Part shown: positions 6,401 to 13,726 of the stretch, piece by piece
How the letters are laid out: every line of letters starts with the position of its first letter
Position numbering within the stretch: position 1 is the first letter of the stretch
DNA from: Treponema sp. UBA4319
GTDB taxonomy: Bacteria > Spirochaetota > Spirochaetia > Treponematales > Treponemataceae
Direction: 5' to 3'
NCBI GenBank assembly: GCA_002393865.1
Contig: DGUD01000139.1
Span: forward strand, 16,301 to 37,955
DNA length: 21,655 nucleotides
Made by a program: the position numbers and the translations under genes
The notes under the pieces: model-generated
Database searches by the model: none
What the model was told of the DNA's origin: nothing
Seen by the model: the letters and a program-made list of their open reading frames with translations, nothing else

Positions 6401-8482
6401 TTACACCTTAAAGCGGTCTACCTGACTGCTGATACGATAAATTGCCCCGTTGATGGAAGTCGCAATATTCAGCAGGGAGTTATCGTCCTCTTCGATGCGC
6501 TTGATATTGTCCTCCATGTTCTCGACCTGACCCTTTACGGAATCAGAAGACTGCTTCAGGCTGGTCACGTCCCCGATAATACCCTGCCGGGACTTATCCA
6601 CTCCCTCGGAAGCAACACGAACCTGTTCGGTCGCCTCATTCATATAGCTGAGGGCGCTGCCGATTTTCTTTGAGCCCTGAGCCTGCTCTTCCATCGCAAC
6701 CTTGATTTTGGAGACAAGGTTGCCGGTCCCCTGGATTTTATCCGCAACTACGGAGAAAGACTTGTCGGACATATCCGACGCCTGCACGACACCCGATATA
6801 GAGCCCAGGATACCGCGCAGTTGCGTGCTGATTTTCTTTGACTCTGAAGAAGACGTCTCGGAAAGCTTGCGGATTTCGTCCGCAACCACCGCAAAGCCTT
6901 TGCCGGCTTCCCCGGCGTGCGCAGCCTCGATGGCCGCATTCATGGCAAGAAGGTTTGTCTGGCTCGCTATGGAGGCGATGACCTTGTTCGCCTCGTTCAG
7001 CGTCTTAGACTGAACCTCTATCTGCTGAATCTGCTTGTTCACTTCCCGCTGCTGGGTAATACCCTTGTCAACATCCAGCTGCAGGACGGTAAATTCCGCG
7101 GCCATCTGCTCAACGGAGCTGGAGACCGAATTGATGCTGCCAATCATCTGCGTGACGGCGACAGATGCCTGCTCGACGCCGTCGGTCTGCTTCTGGAGCA
7201 GCACCCGCAGCTGCTCCACGGCAGAAGATATATTGTCTACCGCCGTCACGGAGCTGTCAACCTTGTCGTGCTGGTTCTTAATCTCCTCGTTCACGTACTT
7301 AATGGAAGAAATCATCTCGCTCAGGGAGTTTGCGTTGCCCTGCACCATGCCGCCAAGCTGCTCGCCGTAGGCATAGAGGTCATCCTTGGACTTCTTAAGC
7401 TCGGAGATAATCATCTGGAGCTTTTCCGTAAAGAAGTTGAAGCCTTGGGAAAGCTCTCCAATCTCGTCCTTTGAAGTTACCGTCAGGCGGTGCGTCAAAT
7501 CCGCATCGCCACGGGCAATGCCGTCAATAGCAGAGCTGACGCGTTTGAGCGGCTTGATTGCCATGTTCACAACGGCCATACCCACGACGAAGGCTATGAT
7601 AAGCGCGATGACGGCGATAAGAATCATGCTGCGCAGCAGCTCGCCTATGCCGCTGTAAAAATCGTTGTAGGGAGCCACGCAGACGACAGACCAGTCGCAG
7701 TCGTTGATAGGCTGGAAAGCTACGGAGAATTTCTTGTGCTGCATCTCATCGTAGTACACGGCTGTTCCGGATTCCCCACGGCAGATGCTCTCGATAACGG
7801 GCTTAAAACCTTCGCAGGCCTCATCGGAGATACCTTTGGCATCCTTTACCACATCGACATCCGCATGCGCGACAAATTTTCCCGTCTTGATATTGATGAC
7901 GTATGGGTGGGATTTGTTGCCGACCTTGATACCGGCTACCGTCCGGCACAATTCCGTACTGTCCAAGACGGCGACCACCTCCGCAATCTGCTTTTTTGCC
8001 GCATCATATACGGGGTAGGCATAGAACGTAGACAGGTTGCCGTTTACCGGGCTCCAGTTGGGATCCATGATGGCCCGCTTGCCCTGCATAGATATCGCAA
8101 GATACTCGCGGTCATGCAGGTCGCTCCACTTCTCCGTCGTCGTCCAGCCGATGCCCTTCTCATTGTAGATTGCCATGCCCAGATACTTCGCGTTTCCGCC
8201 CGTCGCGCTGTTTATGAGCCGCCACTTGTCATGCAAATCTACACTTGTATCACGGATATAGGTCAGATTGGCCAGCGACTCAAGCATCTTGAATTCGCGG
8301 TCGTTCAGGTTGAATATGTCGGAAGCCGTCGCGTGCACCAAGTCCATGTTGCCGATTTCCACAGCCCGAGCAAGCTCTTTGCTGGACTTTCTCCATGAAA
8401 GGACAACTATGCAGACACTCGTCACCAGAATGACCGCGACAATCGCCAGATTAATCTTGCCCTTCAAGCCTAACTTTACCAT
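6401..8482 (-). CDS. Methyl-accepting chemotaxis protein with extracytoplasmic Cache sensor
   Basis: Protein of 693 residues. Transmembrane helix 1 is at about 10-29, followed by a periplasmic region of about 255 residues resembling a double Cache domain (for example YLAISMQGKRAIMDPNW near 127 and YVINIKTGKFVAHAD near 194). Helix 2 is at about 285-306, a HAMP domain at about 307-360 and the coiled-coil signalling domain runs to the end. The signalling hairpin IASIASQTNLLAMNAAIEAA and HAGEAGKGFAVVADEIRKL (502-540) is nearly invariant in the family. No CheR-binding pentapeptide is seen at the C-terminus. The ATG at 8482 has a GGAGG site; an upstream extension would run into the preceding gene. 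Cache domains usually sense small molecules such as amino or organic acids; the ligand here is unknown. It starts 25 bp after the PilZ-like gene. Confidence 0.95.
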   Translation of the reverse strand: MVKLGLKGKINLAIVAVILVTSVCIVVLSWRKSSKELARAVEIGNMDLVHATASDIFNLNDREFKMLESLANLTYIRDTSVDLHDKWRLINSATGGNAKYLGMAIYNEKGIGWTTTEKWSDLHDREYLAISMQGKRAIMDPNWSPVNGNLSTFYAYPVYDAAKKQIAEVVAVLDSTELCRTVAGIKVGNKSHPYVINIKTGKFVAHADVDVVKDAKGISDEACEGFKPVIESICRGESGTAVYYDEMQHKKFSVAFQPINDCDWSVVCVAPYNDFYSGIGELLRSMILIAVIALIIAFVVGMAVVNMAIKPLKRVSSAIDGIARGDADLTHRLTVTSKDEIGELSQGFNFFTEKLQMIISELKKSKDDLYAYGEQLGGMVQGNANSLSEMISSIKYVNEEIKNQHDKVDSSVTAVDNISSAVEQLRVLLQKQTDGVEQASVAVTQMIGSINSVSSSVEQMAAEFTVLQLDVDKGITQQREVNKQIQQIEVQSKTLNEANKVIASIASQTNLLAMNAAIEAAHAGEAGKGFAVVADEIRKLSETSSSESKKISTQLRGILGSISGVVQASDMSDKSFSVVADKIQGTGNLVSKIKVAMEEQAQGSKKIGSALSYMNEATEQVRVASEGVDKSRQGIIGDVTSLKQSSDSVKGQVENMEDNIKRIEEDDNSLLNIATSINGAIYRISSQVDRFKV

Positions 8483-8507
8483 TTGAAATCCTCCAAACGT
8501 TTTTACT

Positions 8508-9344
8508 TTAATTTTTTCGTCCCATATATGTCGCCTTGAGGAGGGACATATTTTTATCCGTGACAATCTGATATATCTTCTTGTTCAGCTGAATGACCTG
8601 CTCCCGCTCCAAATCGGGGCTGTCATCCTGCTTGATGAACATGAAGATGCAAAGATTTGCATCCAAGGACTGGCGTTTCATGATAAGCACCGCATTTGAT
8701 TGCAAATCAAAGCCGTTTATACGAAGCTTCGCACCCTTTACCTTCTGGAACATGGGCAGTGGAGCAGCTTTTCCTTTCATATCGCACAGAAAATGGGTCA
8801 CGTTTATATCGAGGAGCCGGCCGGAACGGCTCTCCCCGTTGCAGGAGAAAGTGACGGTGCTGTCCTTGTCGCAGTCCGCGCGCACAAGGTTACGGCGCCC
8901 GCGCGCACCGTTGCGGGCAAGAATCTCGCGTATCGCCTGAAAAATCTCCTCCTCGCCGGATTCCAGCATGAGGCAGCCGGCAGAAACGCGCAGATTCTGC
9001 TCGTAGAAGCTTTTGCGCTGCGACTCAAGCTCCGGCGCGCACATTTTATACACCACGCCGACAAGGATATTTGCCTCCTGCGCCGCCAGCAGCCCGCGGA
9101 TATAGTCCTGCCAGTCGATTCCCCTGACCGAGGCATCTATATTGAAAAAAAGTATGGCATCCGGGTATAGCCTGATAACCGCGCGAACCTTGTCCTCCAG
9201 CGGAGCCGTGGCGCTGTCGCCCACAAGATATGCCTCGTAGCCATGCTTCATCAGGCGCTCAAGGCAGGCGCCGGGAACAAGCTGATTGTCTGCAGCAAAG
9301 AAAAATGTTTTCCGTCCGAACAATTCTATATTAGAATTTATCAT
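8508..9344 (-). CDS. Two-domain protein with receiver-like N-terminus and PilZ-like C-terminus
   Basis: Protein of 278 residues, first gene of the operon with the chemotaxis receptor, esterase and DUF2400 genes. Residues 1-145 alternate strands and helices like a receiver domain (KTFFFAADN, DAILFFNID, NILVGVVY) but lack an obvious phosphorylation site in a canonical setting. Residues of about 149-270 resemble PilZ, the c-di-GMP-binding domain: RNLVR (151-155) fits RxxxR, but the second motif reads DINVTH (179-184) in place of D/NxSxxG. Either it binds c-di-GMP weakly, or it is a degenerate PilZ working by protein contact. A role in controlling motility together with the receptor is a reasonable guess. 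The ATG at 9344 is required to keep the first strand; no Shine-Dalgarno sequence precedes it. Confidence 0.7.
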   Translation of the reverse strand: MINSNIELFGRKTFFFAADNQLVPGACLERLMKHGYEAYLVGDSATAPLEDKVRAVIRLYPDAILFFNIDASVRGIDWQDYIRGLLAAQEANILVGVVYKMCAPELESQRKSFYEQNLRVSAGCLMLESGEEEIFQAIREILARNGARGRRNLVRADCDKDSTVTFSCNGESRSGRLLDINVTHFLCDMKGKAAPLPMFQKVKGAKLRINGFDLQSNAVLIMKRQSLDANLCIFMFIKQDDSPDLEREQVIQLNKKIYQIVTDKNMSLLKATYMGRKN

Positions 9345-9354
9345 GATAGCTTCT

Positions 9355-9383
9355 ATTATATACCACAGTTTCCCAATTGAAAA
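9355..9383 (-). promoter_or_regulatory. Sigma-70 promoter of the PilZ-like/chemotaxis operon
   Basis: On the minus strand: TTTTCA (9383-9378), a 17-bp spacer and a perfect TATAAT (9360-9355). Expected transcription start about 9348, only about 4 nt before the ATG at 9344. The -35 box is weak (4 of 6 bases). Confidence 0.5.
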
Positions 9384-9489
9384 GCAAATTTTTGTCTTGG
9401 AGAGGCACTTTGCCTGCGCGCCGCAGGGCGCGGGCGGCCGAGACGCAGCGCACGGGAACCGGTATCCAGCATCTATTGTGTCGGGCACG

Positions 9490-9519
9490 AAAAAAAATGC
9501 CCGCAGGCAGCTGCGGGCA
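9490..9519 (-). terminator. Rho-independent terminator of the Hsp20 gene
   Basis: A perfect 9-bp stem, TGCCCGCAG (9498-9506) with CTGCGGGCA (9511-9519), and a 4-nt loop, followed on the minus strand by eight T residues. It lies 22 bp after the Hsp20 stop codon and separates Hsp20 from the PilZ-like operon. Confidence 0.92.
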
Positions 9520-9541
9520 AAGGCGATGTGCAGGCGGAACT

Positions 9542-9973
9542 TTAGGCCGCGCTTATCGCGATTTTCTTAACGGTCTCGGCAGCCTTGCTGCGCGGAAGCC
9601 GCACAGAGAGCACGCCGTCCTTGAATGAAGCGGAGACACCCTCCGCATCGACATCGTCCGGCAGTGAGAAGCGGCGCGTAAAGCTGCTGCGGCTGCGCTC
9701 GTGGATAAGCCACGTAGCCTTGCCGTCCTCCTTCTCATCCCGCTTCTCTTCTTTTTTATCCGTAATGGACGCGACGGTCAGGACGCCGTCCTTGAGGCTG
9801 ATATCGATATCCTTGTCGCTTCTGCCGGGCAAATCCATGTCGAGCAGGTAGGCGTCCTTATTTTCCCTGACGTCAACCTTGGGCACGCAGGTCTGAACGC
9901 GGTAGAATTCCGGGAAGGAAAGACCAGTGTCATTGCCGCCGAAAAGAGAATCAAAAAGTGCAAGTTCGTTCAT
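9542..9973 (-). CDS. Small heat-shock protein, Hsp20 family
   Basis: Protein of 143 residues, typical length. A short N-terminal arm with LFDSLFGG leads into the alpha-crystallin domain: PKVDVRENKDAYLLDMDLPG near 30-50, DIDISLKDGVLTV, FTRRFSLPDDVD and the signature FKDGVLSVRLPR. The C-terminal tail has an I-x-I motif (IAI) near the end, used for oligomer assembly. It is an ATP-independent chaperone that holds unfolded proteins. The start at 9973 is chosen for a GGAGG site 9 bp upstream; longer in-frame readings lack support. The acidic/basic stretch DKKEEKRDEKEDGK in the domain's loop is unusually charged. Monocistronic, with its own terminator and a likely sigma-54 promoter. Confidence 0.95.
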   Translation of the reverse strand: MNELALFDSLFGGNDTGLSFPEFYRVQTCVPKVDVRENKDAYLLDMDLPGRSDKDIDISLKDGVLTVASITDKKEEKRDEKEDGKATWLIHERSRSSFTRRFSLPDDVDAEGVSASFKDGVLSVRLPRSKAAETVKKIAISAA

Positions 9974-10042
9974 AGTATGTACCTCCAAAGTTTGTGTATC
10001 GTTTTGTGCGGAATCTCTTGCAAGTCCCGTACACTTACTAAC

Positions 10043-10060
10043 ATGCAGAAAGCGTGCCAA
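10043..10060 (-). promoter_or_regulatory. Sigma-54 (-24/-12) promoter of the Hsp20 gene
   Basis: Minus-strand TTGGCACGCTTTCTGCAT matches the RpoN consensus TGGCACG-N4-TTGCA/T at all positions but one. The GG and GC dinucleotides are separated by exactly 10 bp, as required. The predicted start is near 10033, giving a leader of about 60 nt. An inverted repeat ACTGT-N11-ACAGT (10113-10133), about 90 bp upstream of that start, is in the right place for an enhancer-binding activator. Confidence 0.72.
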
Positions 10061-10139
10061 CTTTATAAAAAAAAGACGGATTTCCCCCAAAGGTGCGCAC
10101 AGCAGGGCAAAAACTGTACCCGTAAAAAACAGTGAAGCG

Positions 10140-10936
10140 GTTCTCAGGCTTTTTGCAGATTACAAGCCCTTATAATAGCGAGACTTAGCCTGTTCCGCCC
10201 GGCAAAATTGCCGCTAAAGCGCGGCGGGGGCAGGAAGCCTGTGCCTGCCTCCGCCGTGGCGGACGCAGCCATACAAGCCTCCCACGGCGCACATCCCGCA
10301 AAACTGAAGCATTTTGACCCACCCGCAGGGCTCCCGCTCCGCCGCAATCGGGGCATTTTGACGCAGAAAGGCCCCTGGAAATCATAGCCGCCGCGCCAAC
10401 AACCGGCTTTCCCGCGGCTCCGTCATGCCGTGTACGGCGGCGTTCTGGATAAGAACATAAAGGCCGGCGAGCTTTTAGTAACCGGAGGAGCGAGCCGGAA
10501 GCCATTTTGGAACGGCGGCATACGGGAATCTCGGCTTGGTGCAGAACGGTGGTTTTTCTCTCGCATTGCAGCCGGAGCCTTGCCTCTCGTTCAAGCGCGG
10601 CTACACAAAATATCACACGGCTGAAAGCCACACCATAACTTTCTCTCAGGATTGCCCCCTCCCCCGTGCTCGCCATGTCCAGCTTTACATTGAACGACGC
10701 TCTCCCGCTCGGTGCCGTGCAGGACTGTTCCCCGCGCGGAGCCTGGGCTACAAGGAGCCCGCACACGGAGATACTTCAGGCGGCCCACCGTCACGCGCGC
10801 GCTTCAAGGGCGGTGTCGCGCTCGCCGTTGCTCCGGGACTTGCGGCAGGACCTTGAAAAATCAGCTTCGACATACGGAGCGTCATTCCGCTGTTCGGCGA
10901 CCTGAGCGGGGCGGGTTCCGTAGGCGGCGGTATCGG
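10140..10936. other. GC-rich stretch without a convincing intact gene
   Basis: About 800 bp in which open frames exist on both strands but none has a ribosome-binding site, a family motif or sensible amino-acid composition. It holds a strong hairpin (10223-10255) and, towards its right end, a decayed coding remnant described separately. The region looks like old gene debris between the conserved Hsp20 side and the accessory operons. Confidence 0.6.
10223..10255. repeat. REP-like GC-rich hairpin
   Basis: GGCGGGGGCAGG (10223-10234) pairs with CCTGCCTCCGCC (10244-10255) at 11 of 12 positions with a 9-nt loop. No T-run follows on either strand. A related smaller hairpin, CCTGCCT-N7-AGGCAGG, lies at about 10998-11018. 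Confidence 0.5.
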
Positions 10937-10979
10937 CTACCAGTACACGTTCTCAGCGACGCTGATTAAGTCGTGTTGA
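10803..10979 (+). pseudogene. Possible remnant of a beta-barrel membrane protein gene (in-frame stop)
   Basis: One frame reads FKGGVALAVAPGLAAGP, then a TGA stop (10854-10856), then in the same frame KISFDIRSVIPLFGD followed by GGGIGYQYTFSATL and a final stop. The alternation of polar and hydrophobic residues and the GGGIGYQYTF segment resemble the last strands of an outer-membrane barrel. There is no start codon or upstream remainder. It overlaps, in antisense, the end of the possible 59-residue gene at 10937-11116, so at most one of them is meaningful. Confidence 0.3.
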
Positions 10980-11116
10980 TGCAGCGTAGCGAGCGCCTGC
11001 CTGACGGCTAGGCAGGAAGCATCTACAGATTCTTCACCCGCCTGCAGCGAGTTCAGGATGACGGAAATCCGGTCGGTCAGGGCTGGATTTTTTGTATACG
11101 GCAGATTATTTCCCAT
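10937..11116 (-). CDS. Possible small protein of 59 residues, unrecognised
   Basis: ATG at 11116 to TAG at 10937. The protein begins MGNNLPYTKNPALTDRISVI, contains LQAGEESVDASCLAVRQALA and ends in DLISVAENVYW. The composition is that of a normal helical soluble protein, and AAGGAG lies upstream, though about 11 nt from the ATG, which is longer than ideal. I do not recognise a family. It stands alone, divergent from the methyltransferase operon, with the GTTAG operator between them, so it could be part of that regulated unit. It is equally possible that this is a chance frame or the stub of a longer gene. Confidence 0.35.
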   Translation of the reverse strand: MGNNLPYTKNPALTDRISVILNSLQAGEESVDASCLAVRQALATLHQHDLISVAENVYW

Positions 11117-11147
11117 TCCGCCAGACTCTCCTTCCGCTCATCTTTAA

Positions 11148-11163
11148 GTTAGTTATATCTAAC
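11148..11163. promoter_or_regulatory. GTTAG-N6-CTAAC operator, copy A (methyltransferase operon)
   Basis: GTTAGTTATATCTAAC. Same arms, same 6-nt spacer and same preceding AA as the copies at 14713 and 16521. It ends 3 bp before the predicted -35 box of the methyltransferase operon. Confidence 0.75.
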
Positions 11164-11166
11164 ACC

Positions 11167-11195
11167 TAGACACTTTCTGCCGATACCTGTAATAT
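11167..11195 (+). promoter_or_regulatory. Sigma-70 promoter of the methyltransferase operon
   Basis: TAGACA (11167-11172), a 17-bp spacer and TAATAT (11190-11195). Expected start near 11202, 12 nt before the ATG. The operator copy A sits immediately upstream of the -35 box. Confidence 0.5.
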
Positions 11196-11213
11196 GAAAT
11201 CACGAGGCAGGAT

Positions 11214-12050
11214 ATGACGGCACAGGAAAAATTCAAAGTTGAATCAGGCACGGTTCAGGAAACGCTGATGATGCCGCTTTACGGGCGCGTTTATTGCGAG
11301 GAGCATTTTCCGCTCACGTTCCAGAACAGGGCGGCGAAGGCTCTTGCGGAAAAAGTTGATTACGATTTTAGCAAGGTGAACAGCAGCGAGCTCAACATGA
11401 TTGTGTGGGCCTTGCGCGCGCGGATTCTGCAGGACGCGGCGAAGGCGTACCTTAAAAACCACCCGAATGCGACAATCGTGAACTTAGGCTGCGGACTTGA
11501 CCTTTCGTTTGGCGAGATTGACAACGGAACGTGCCGCTTCATCAACATGGATTTGCCCGACGTGATTGCATCTCGCGAGAAAATCGTTTCCTGCCGCGAG
11601 CGTGAATTCAACTTTGCGGGAAGCCTGATGGATTTTGACTGGATGAAAAAGATTCAGGGCGCCCCCTACAACGCGAACGTAGAGGACGGAGTTTACATCA
11701 TCTCTGGCGGCGTTCTGATGTACTTCCACACCGCGGATATGAAAAAGTTTTTCCTTGCGCTCGCTTCCAGTTTCCCCGGCGGCGGAATCTGCTTTGACGG
11801 CGAAAATAAAAAAGGCGTTGAAAAATCAAACAAACTCGTCGCAAAAACTGGTAACGGCACTAAAATCTATTTCCCCATTGACGACTCCCGCGCCCTCTTC
11901 TCCGAATGGGGCAGCTGCTTCAAAAACGTCACCGAGCACACCTTCCCCGGCTACGTAAAAAAGAGCCGCGAGATTCCGTTCAAGTGGAAGTTTATCCTCT
12001 CGCTGGGAATGAAGCTCGGCATGGTGAAGATGATTGACGTTTCGTTTTGA
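11214..12050 (+). CDS. SAM-dependent O-methyltransferase, leucine carboxyl methyltransferase/TcmP family
   Basis: Protein of 278 residues. VQETLMMPLYGR (14-25) is the family's N-terminal signature, IVNLGCGLDLSF (88-99) is the SAM-binding motif I, INMDLPDVIASR near 115 is the acidic loop that binds the ribose of SAM, and GGVLMYF near 171 is the characteristic motif after strand 4. The family (PF04072) methylates carboxyl or hydroxyl groups on proteins, polyketides and small molecules; the substrate here is unknown. The ATG at 11214 has a modest AGGCAGG site. It is first in an operon with a small membrane protein and a CPBP protease, under operator copy A. Confidence 0.9.
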   Translation: MTAQEKFKVESGTVQETLMMPLYGRVYCEEHFPLTFQNRAAKALAEKVDYDFSKVNSSELNMIVWALRARILQDAAKAYLKNHPNATIVNLGCGLDLSFGEIDNGTCRFINMDLPDVIASREKIVSCREREFNFAGSLMDFDWMKKIQGAPYNANVEDGVYIISGGVLMYFHTADMKKFFLALASSFPGGGICFDGENKKGVEKSNKLVAKTGNGTKIYFPIDDSRALFSEWGSCFKNVTEHTFPGYVKKSREIPFKWKFILSLGMKLGMVKMIDVSF

Positions 12051-12079
12051 AATCAGGATTTAAATTAAGAGAAAAGCAG

Positions 12080-12577
12080 ATGCTGACAACTATCGTATTG
12101 ACTGTTATCTTATGGGCTTTGTTCTTTTTAATGGAATGGGTGGCCGCGGCATTCTATCCGCACCCGTTCATCATTGCATATTTCCCGGAAGATGTAAAAG
12201 AAAAGGCGCGGAATCATAAGCCTCCGTTTAAATCTGCTCCTGCAATAGGCTGGATGTTAATTGTATTTATTCTCGCCGGTTTTCTGGGAACTTTTATATA
12301 CGGCGGATGGGACGGGATTCATAAAGACTTCTCTTACGTTCAGTTCTTACTGAGATTTCTTATCATGCTTTACGGGATGAAGGCATTCGATATCCTGTTC
12401 TTTGACTACTTTATTCTTACCAAAACGCATTTCTTCCAGCATTTCTATCCTGAGACCGAAGGCTGCGAAGGATGGAAAAAGTTCGGATATAACCGCAAGG
12501 AGCAGGTTAGACAGCTCATTTTGATGTTACCGTGTGCGCTAATCATGGCTTTGATATGTTATTTGATTGGTCGATAG
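12080..12577 (+). CDS. Small four-helix membrane protein with FFDYF motif, paralogue of the gene at 15958
   Basis: Protein of 165 residues with about four hydrophobic segments (near 3-25, 56-76, 88-110 and 145-162). I do not recognise the family. Its hallmark is FDILFFDYFILTKTHFFQ with FYPET (103-125), where Asp, Tyr, His and Glu at the membrane face could form a metal or active site. The product of 15958-16461 has the same block (YDMVFFDYFLLMKFHFFQ, FPET) at the same position, plus a matching N-terminus. That alignment favours the ATG at 12080 over a TTG at 12047 that overlaps the methyltransferase stop codon. It lies between a methyltransferase and a CPBP protease; its paralogue follows another methyltransferase. 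Confidence 0.85.
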   Translation: MLTTIVLTVILWALFFLMEWVAAAFYPHPFIIAYFPEDVKEKARNHKPPFKSAPAIGWMLIVFILAGFLGTFIYGGWDGIHKDFSYVQFLLRFLIMLYGMKAFDILFFDYFILTKTHFFQHFYPETEGCEGWKKFGYNRKEQVRQLILMLPCALIMALICYLIGR

Positions 12578-12657
12578 ATATTGAACAGATTATGGATATG
12601 CACTATTATGCTGCTGTTCATAGTAATGCCCGACTAAGCCGGAAGGAGATTTTACAA

Positions 12658-13524
12658 ATGACAGCGATAAAGAACATAGCAAAAAACATCGGAGCCATAG
12701 CGCTCTCCATCATAGTTCTCGTGATTGGAAGCCTTGCTCAAGGTGCGACCGAACTTCTTTTCTCAAATTATTATTTACATCTGATAATTCCGGCGATTGT
12801 GCGGATTGCGCTTACTGTTTTTCTGGGATGGATTGTGTCATCAAAAATACTGAAAATTGACGCAAAGGAGCTCGGGCTTAAAATAAAAAAAATTGATGTA
12901 AAGCGGGTCCTCATTTCTGTCGCCCTGCCGGTTTTGGTTCTTGTATTCTATGCCTGTATCCTCCAAGGGAAAGCCTATGTTGCAAAGCCGGGGGAATTCT
13001 GGAAATCCCTGGTAACAGCCCTGTTCGGCGTGGGCATTACGGCGGGAATCTGCGAGGAACTGATTTTCAGAGGAATGATTTTCCGCTATATGAAGAAAAC
13101 ACTGGGGACAAAGGCTGCTGTCATCATACCTGCGCTTTTGTTCGCGTGCACGCATATCATGAATATGGAGACCTTCAATCTCGCAGATTTGATTCTTTTG
13201 ATTCTGGCAGGTTCGTCGGTTGCGGTTATGTTCGCCCTGTTTGCACTTGAATCAGACTCAATTTATCCCGGAGCTTTTGCGCACACTCTGTGGAACACGC
13301 TCATCATTGGAGGTCTTTTTGGAATTGGCGAAATTGTCAATGGACTGAGCAACGATTCTTATATTGTAATTCCAATCAACTCTACAAGCAAGCTTTTGAC
13401 TGGCGGAAATTTCGGTGTGGAGGCGGCACTTCCTGCCATTGTCGGCTATATTTTGGCGGCGTTGCTGACAGCATTTTTTTACAAGAGGCGAAATAAGGAA
13501 AGTATTACTAATCTTAGATACTGA
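12658..13524 (+). CDS. CPBP (CAAX protease/bacteriocin-processing) family intramembrane metalloprotease
   Basis: Protein of 288 residues with about seven hydrophobic segments. The active-site motifs of the Rce1-like family are all present: EELIFR (E133-E134-xxx-R138), FACTH (His166) and HTLWN (H209-xxx-N213). CPBP proteins are inner-membrane glutamate proteases related to eukaryotic Rce1; bacterial members process peptides, give self-immunity to bacteriocins or degrade membrane proteins. The start at 12658 is set by AAGGAGA 8 bp upstream; a longer frame from 12532 overlaps the upstream gene and has no ribosome-binding site. It is the last gene of the operon under operator copy A. Confidence 0.92.
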   Translation: MTAIKNIAKNIGAIALSIIVLVIGSLAQGATELLFSNYYLHLIIPAIVRIALTVFLGWIVSSKILKIDAKELGLKIKKIDVKRVLISVALPVLVLVFYACILQGKAYVAKPGEFWKSLVTALFGVGITAGICEELIFRGMIFRYMKKTLGTKAAVIIPALLFACTHIMNMETFNLADLILLILAGSSVAVMFALFALESDSIYPGAFAHTLWNTLIIGGLFGIGEIVNGLSNDSYIVIPINSTSKLLTGGNFGVEAALPAIVGYILAALLTAFFYKRRNKESITNLRY

Positions 13525-13541
13525 TGACAAAGACAAAGCCT

Positions 13542-13681
13542 CAAGATATCAGCATCTTGGCATGACGCTCGAAAGGATACGTGATTGTGGTGAAAAATAT
13601 CATACGTATGATTTGATACGAGAGCCGTTATAGAAGGTAATTTGTTCTGCGTTATCGGCAATTCCATCCGATTGAACGGAT
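13542..13681. promoter_or_regulatory. Cluster of three palindromes before the BAAT-like hydrolase gene
   Basis: In a 200-bp gap there are CAAGAT-atcagc-ATCTTG (13542-13559), a perfect 14-bp palindrome ATCATACGTATGAT (13599-13612) and ATCCG-attgaa-CGGAT (13666-13681). None is followed by a T-run. The last two could be operators of the downstream gene. No clear promoter was found here. Confidence 0.35.
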
Positions 13682-13726
13682 ACATATCAATACATAACAA
13701 GAAATTAGGCTGACGGAAAAGATGTT

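Noticed and set aside
7490..8398. Open frame of 302 codons on the plus strand opposite the chemotaxis receptor
   Set aside because: Shadow frame with no ribosome-binding site or domain; the receptor on the minus strand explains the sequence.
9974..10033. RNA thermometer in the Hsp20 leader
   Set aside because: GTACATACT just before the ATG can pair with a segment near 10029-10039, but most of that segment lies upstream of the predicted transcription start, leaving only about 5 bp.
3679..10493. Shared 12-mer ACCGGAGGAGCG at about 3679 and 10481
   Set aside because: A 12-base match between two places in 21 kb is expected by chance.
10185..10766. Open frame of 193 codons on the minus strand in the GC-rich gap
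   Set aside because: No ribosome-binding site, no motif, and an Arg/Gly/Ala-rich composition typical of chance frames in GC-rich DNA.
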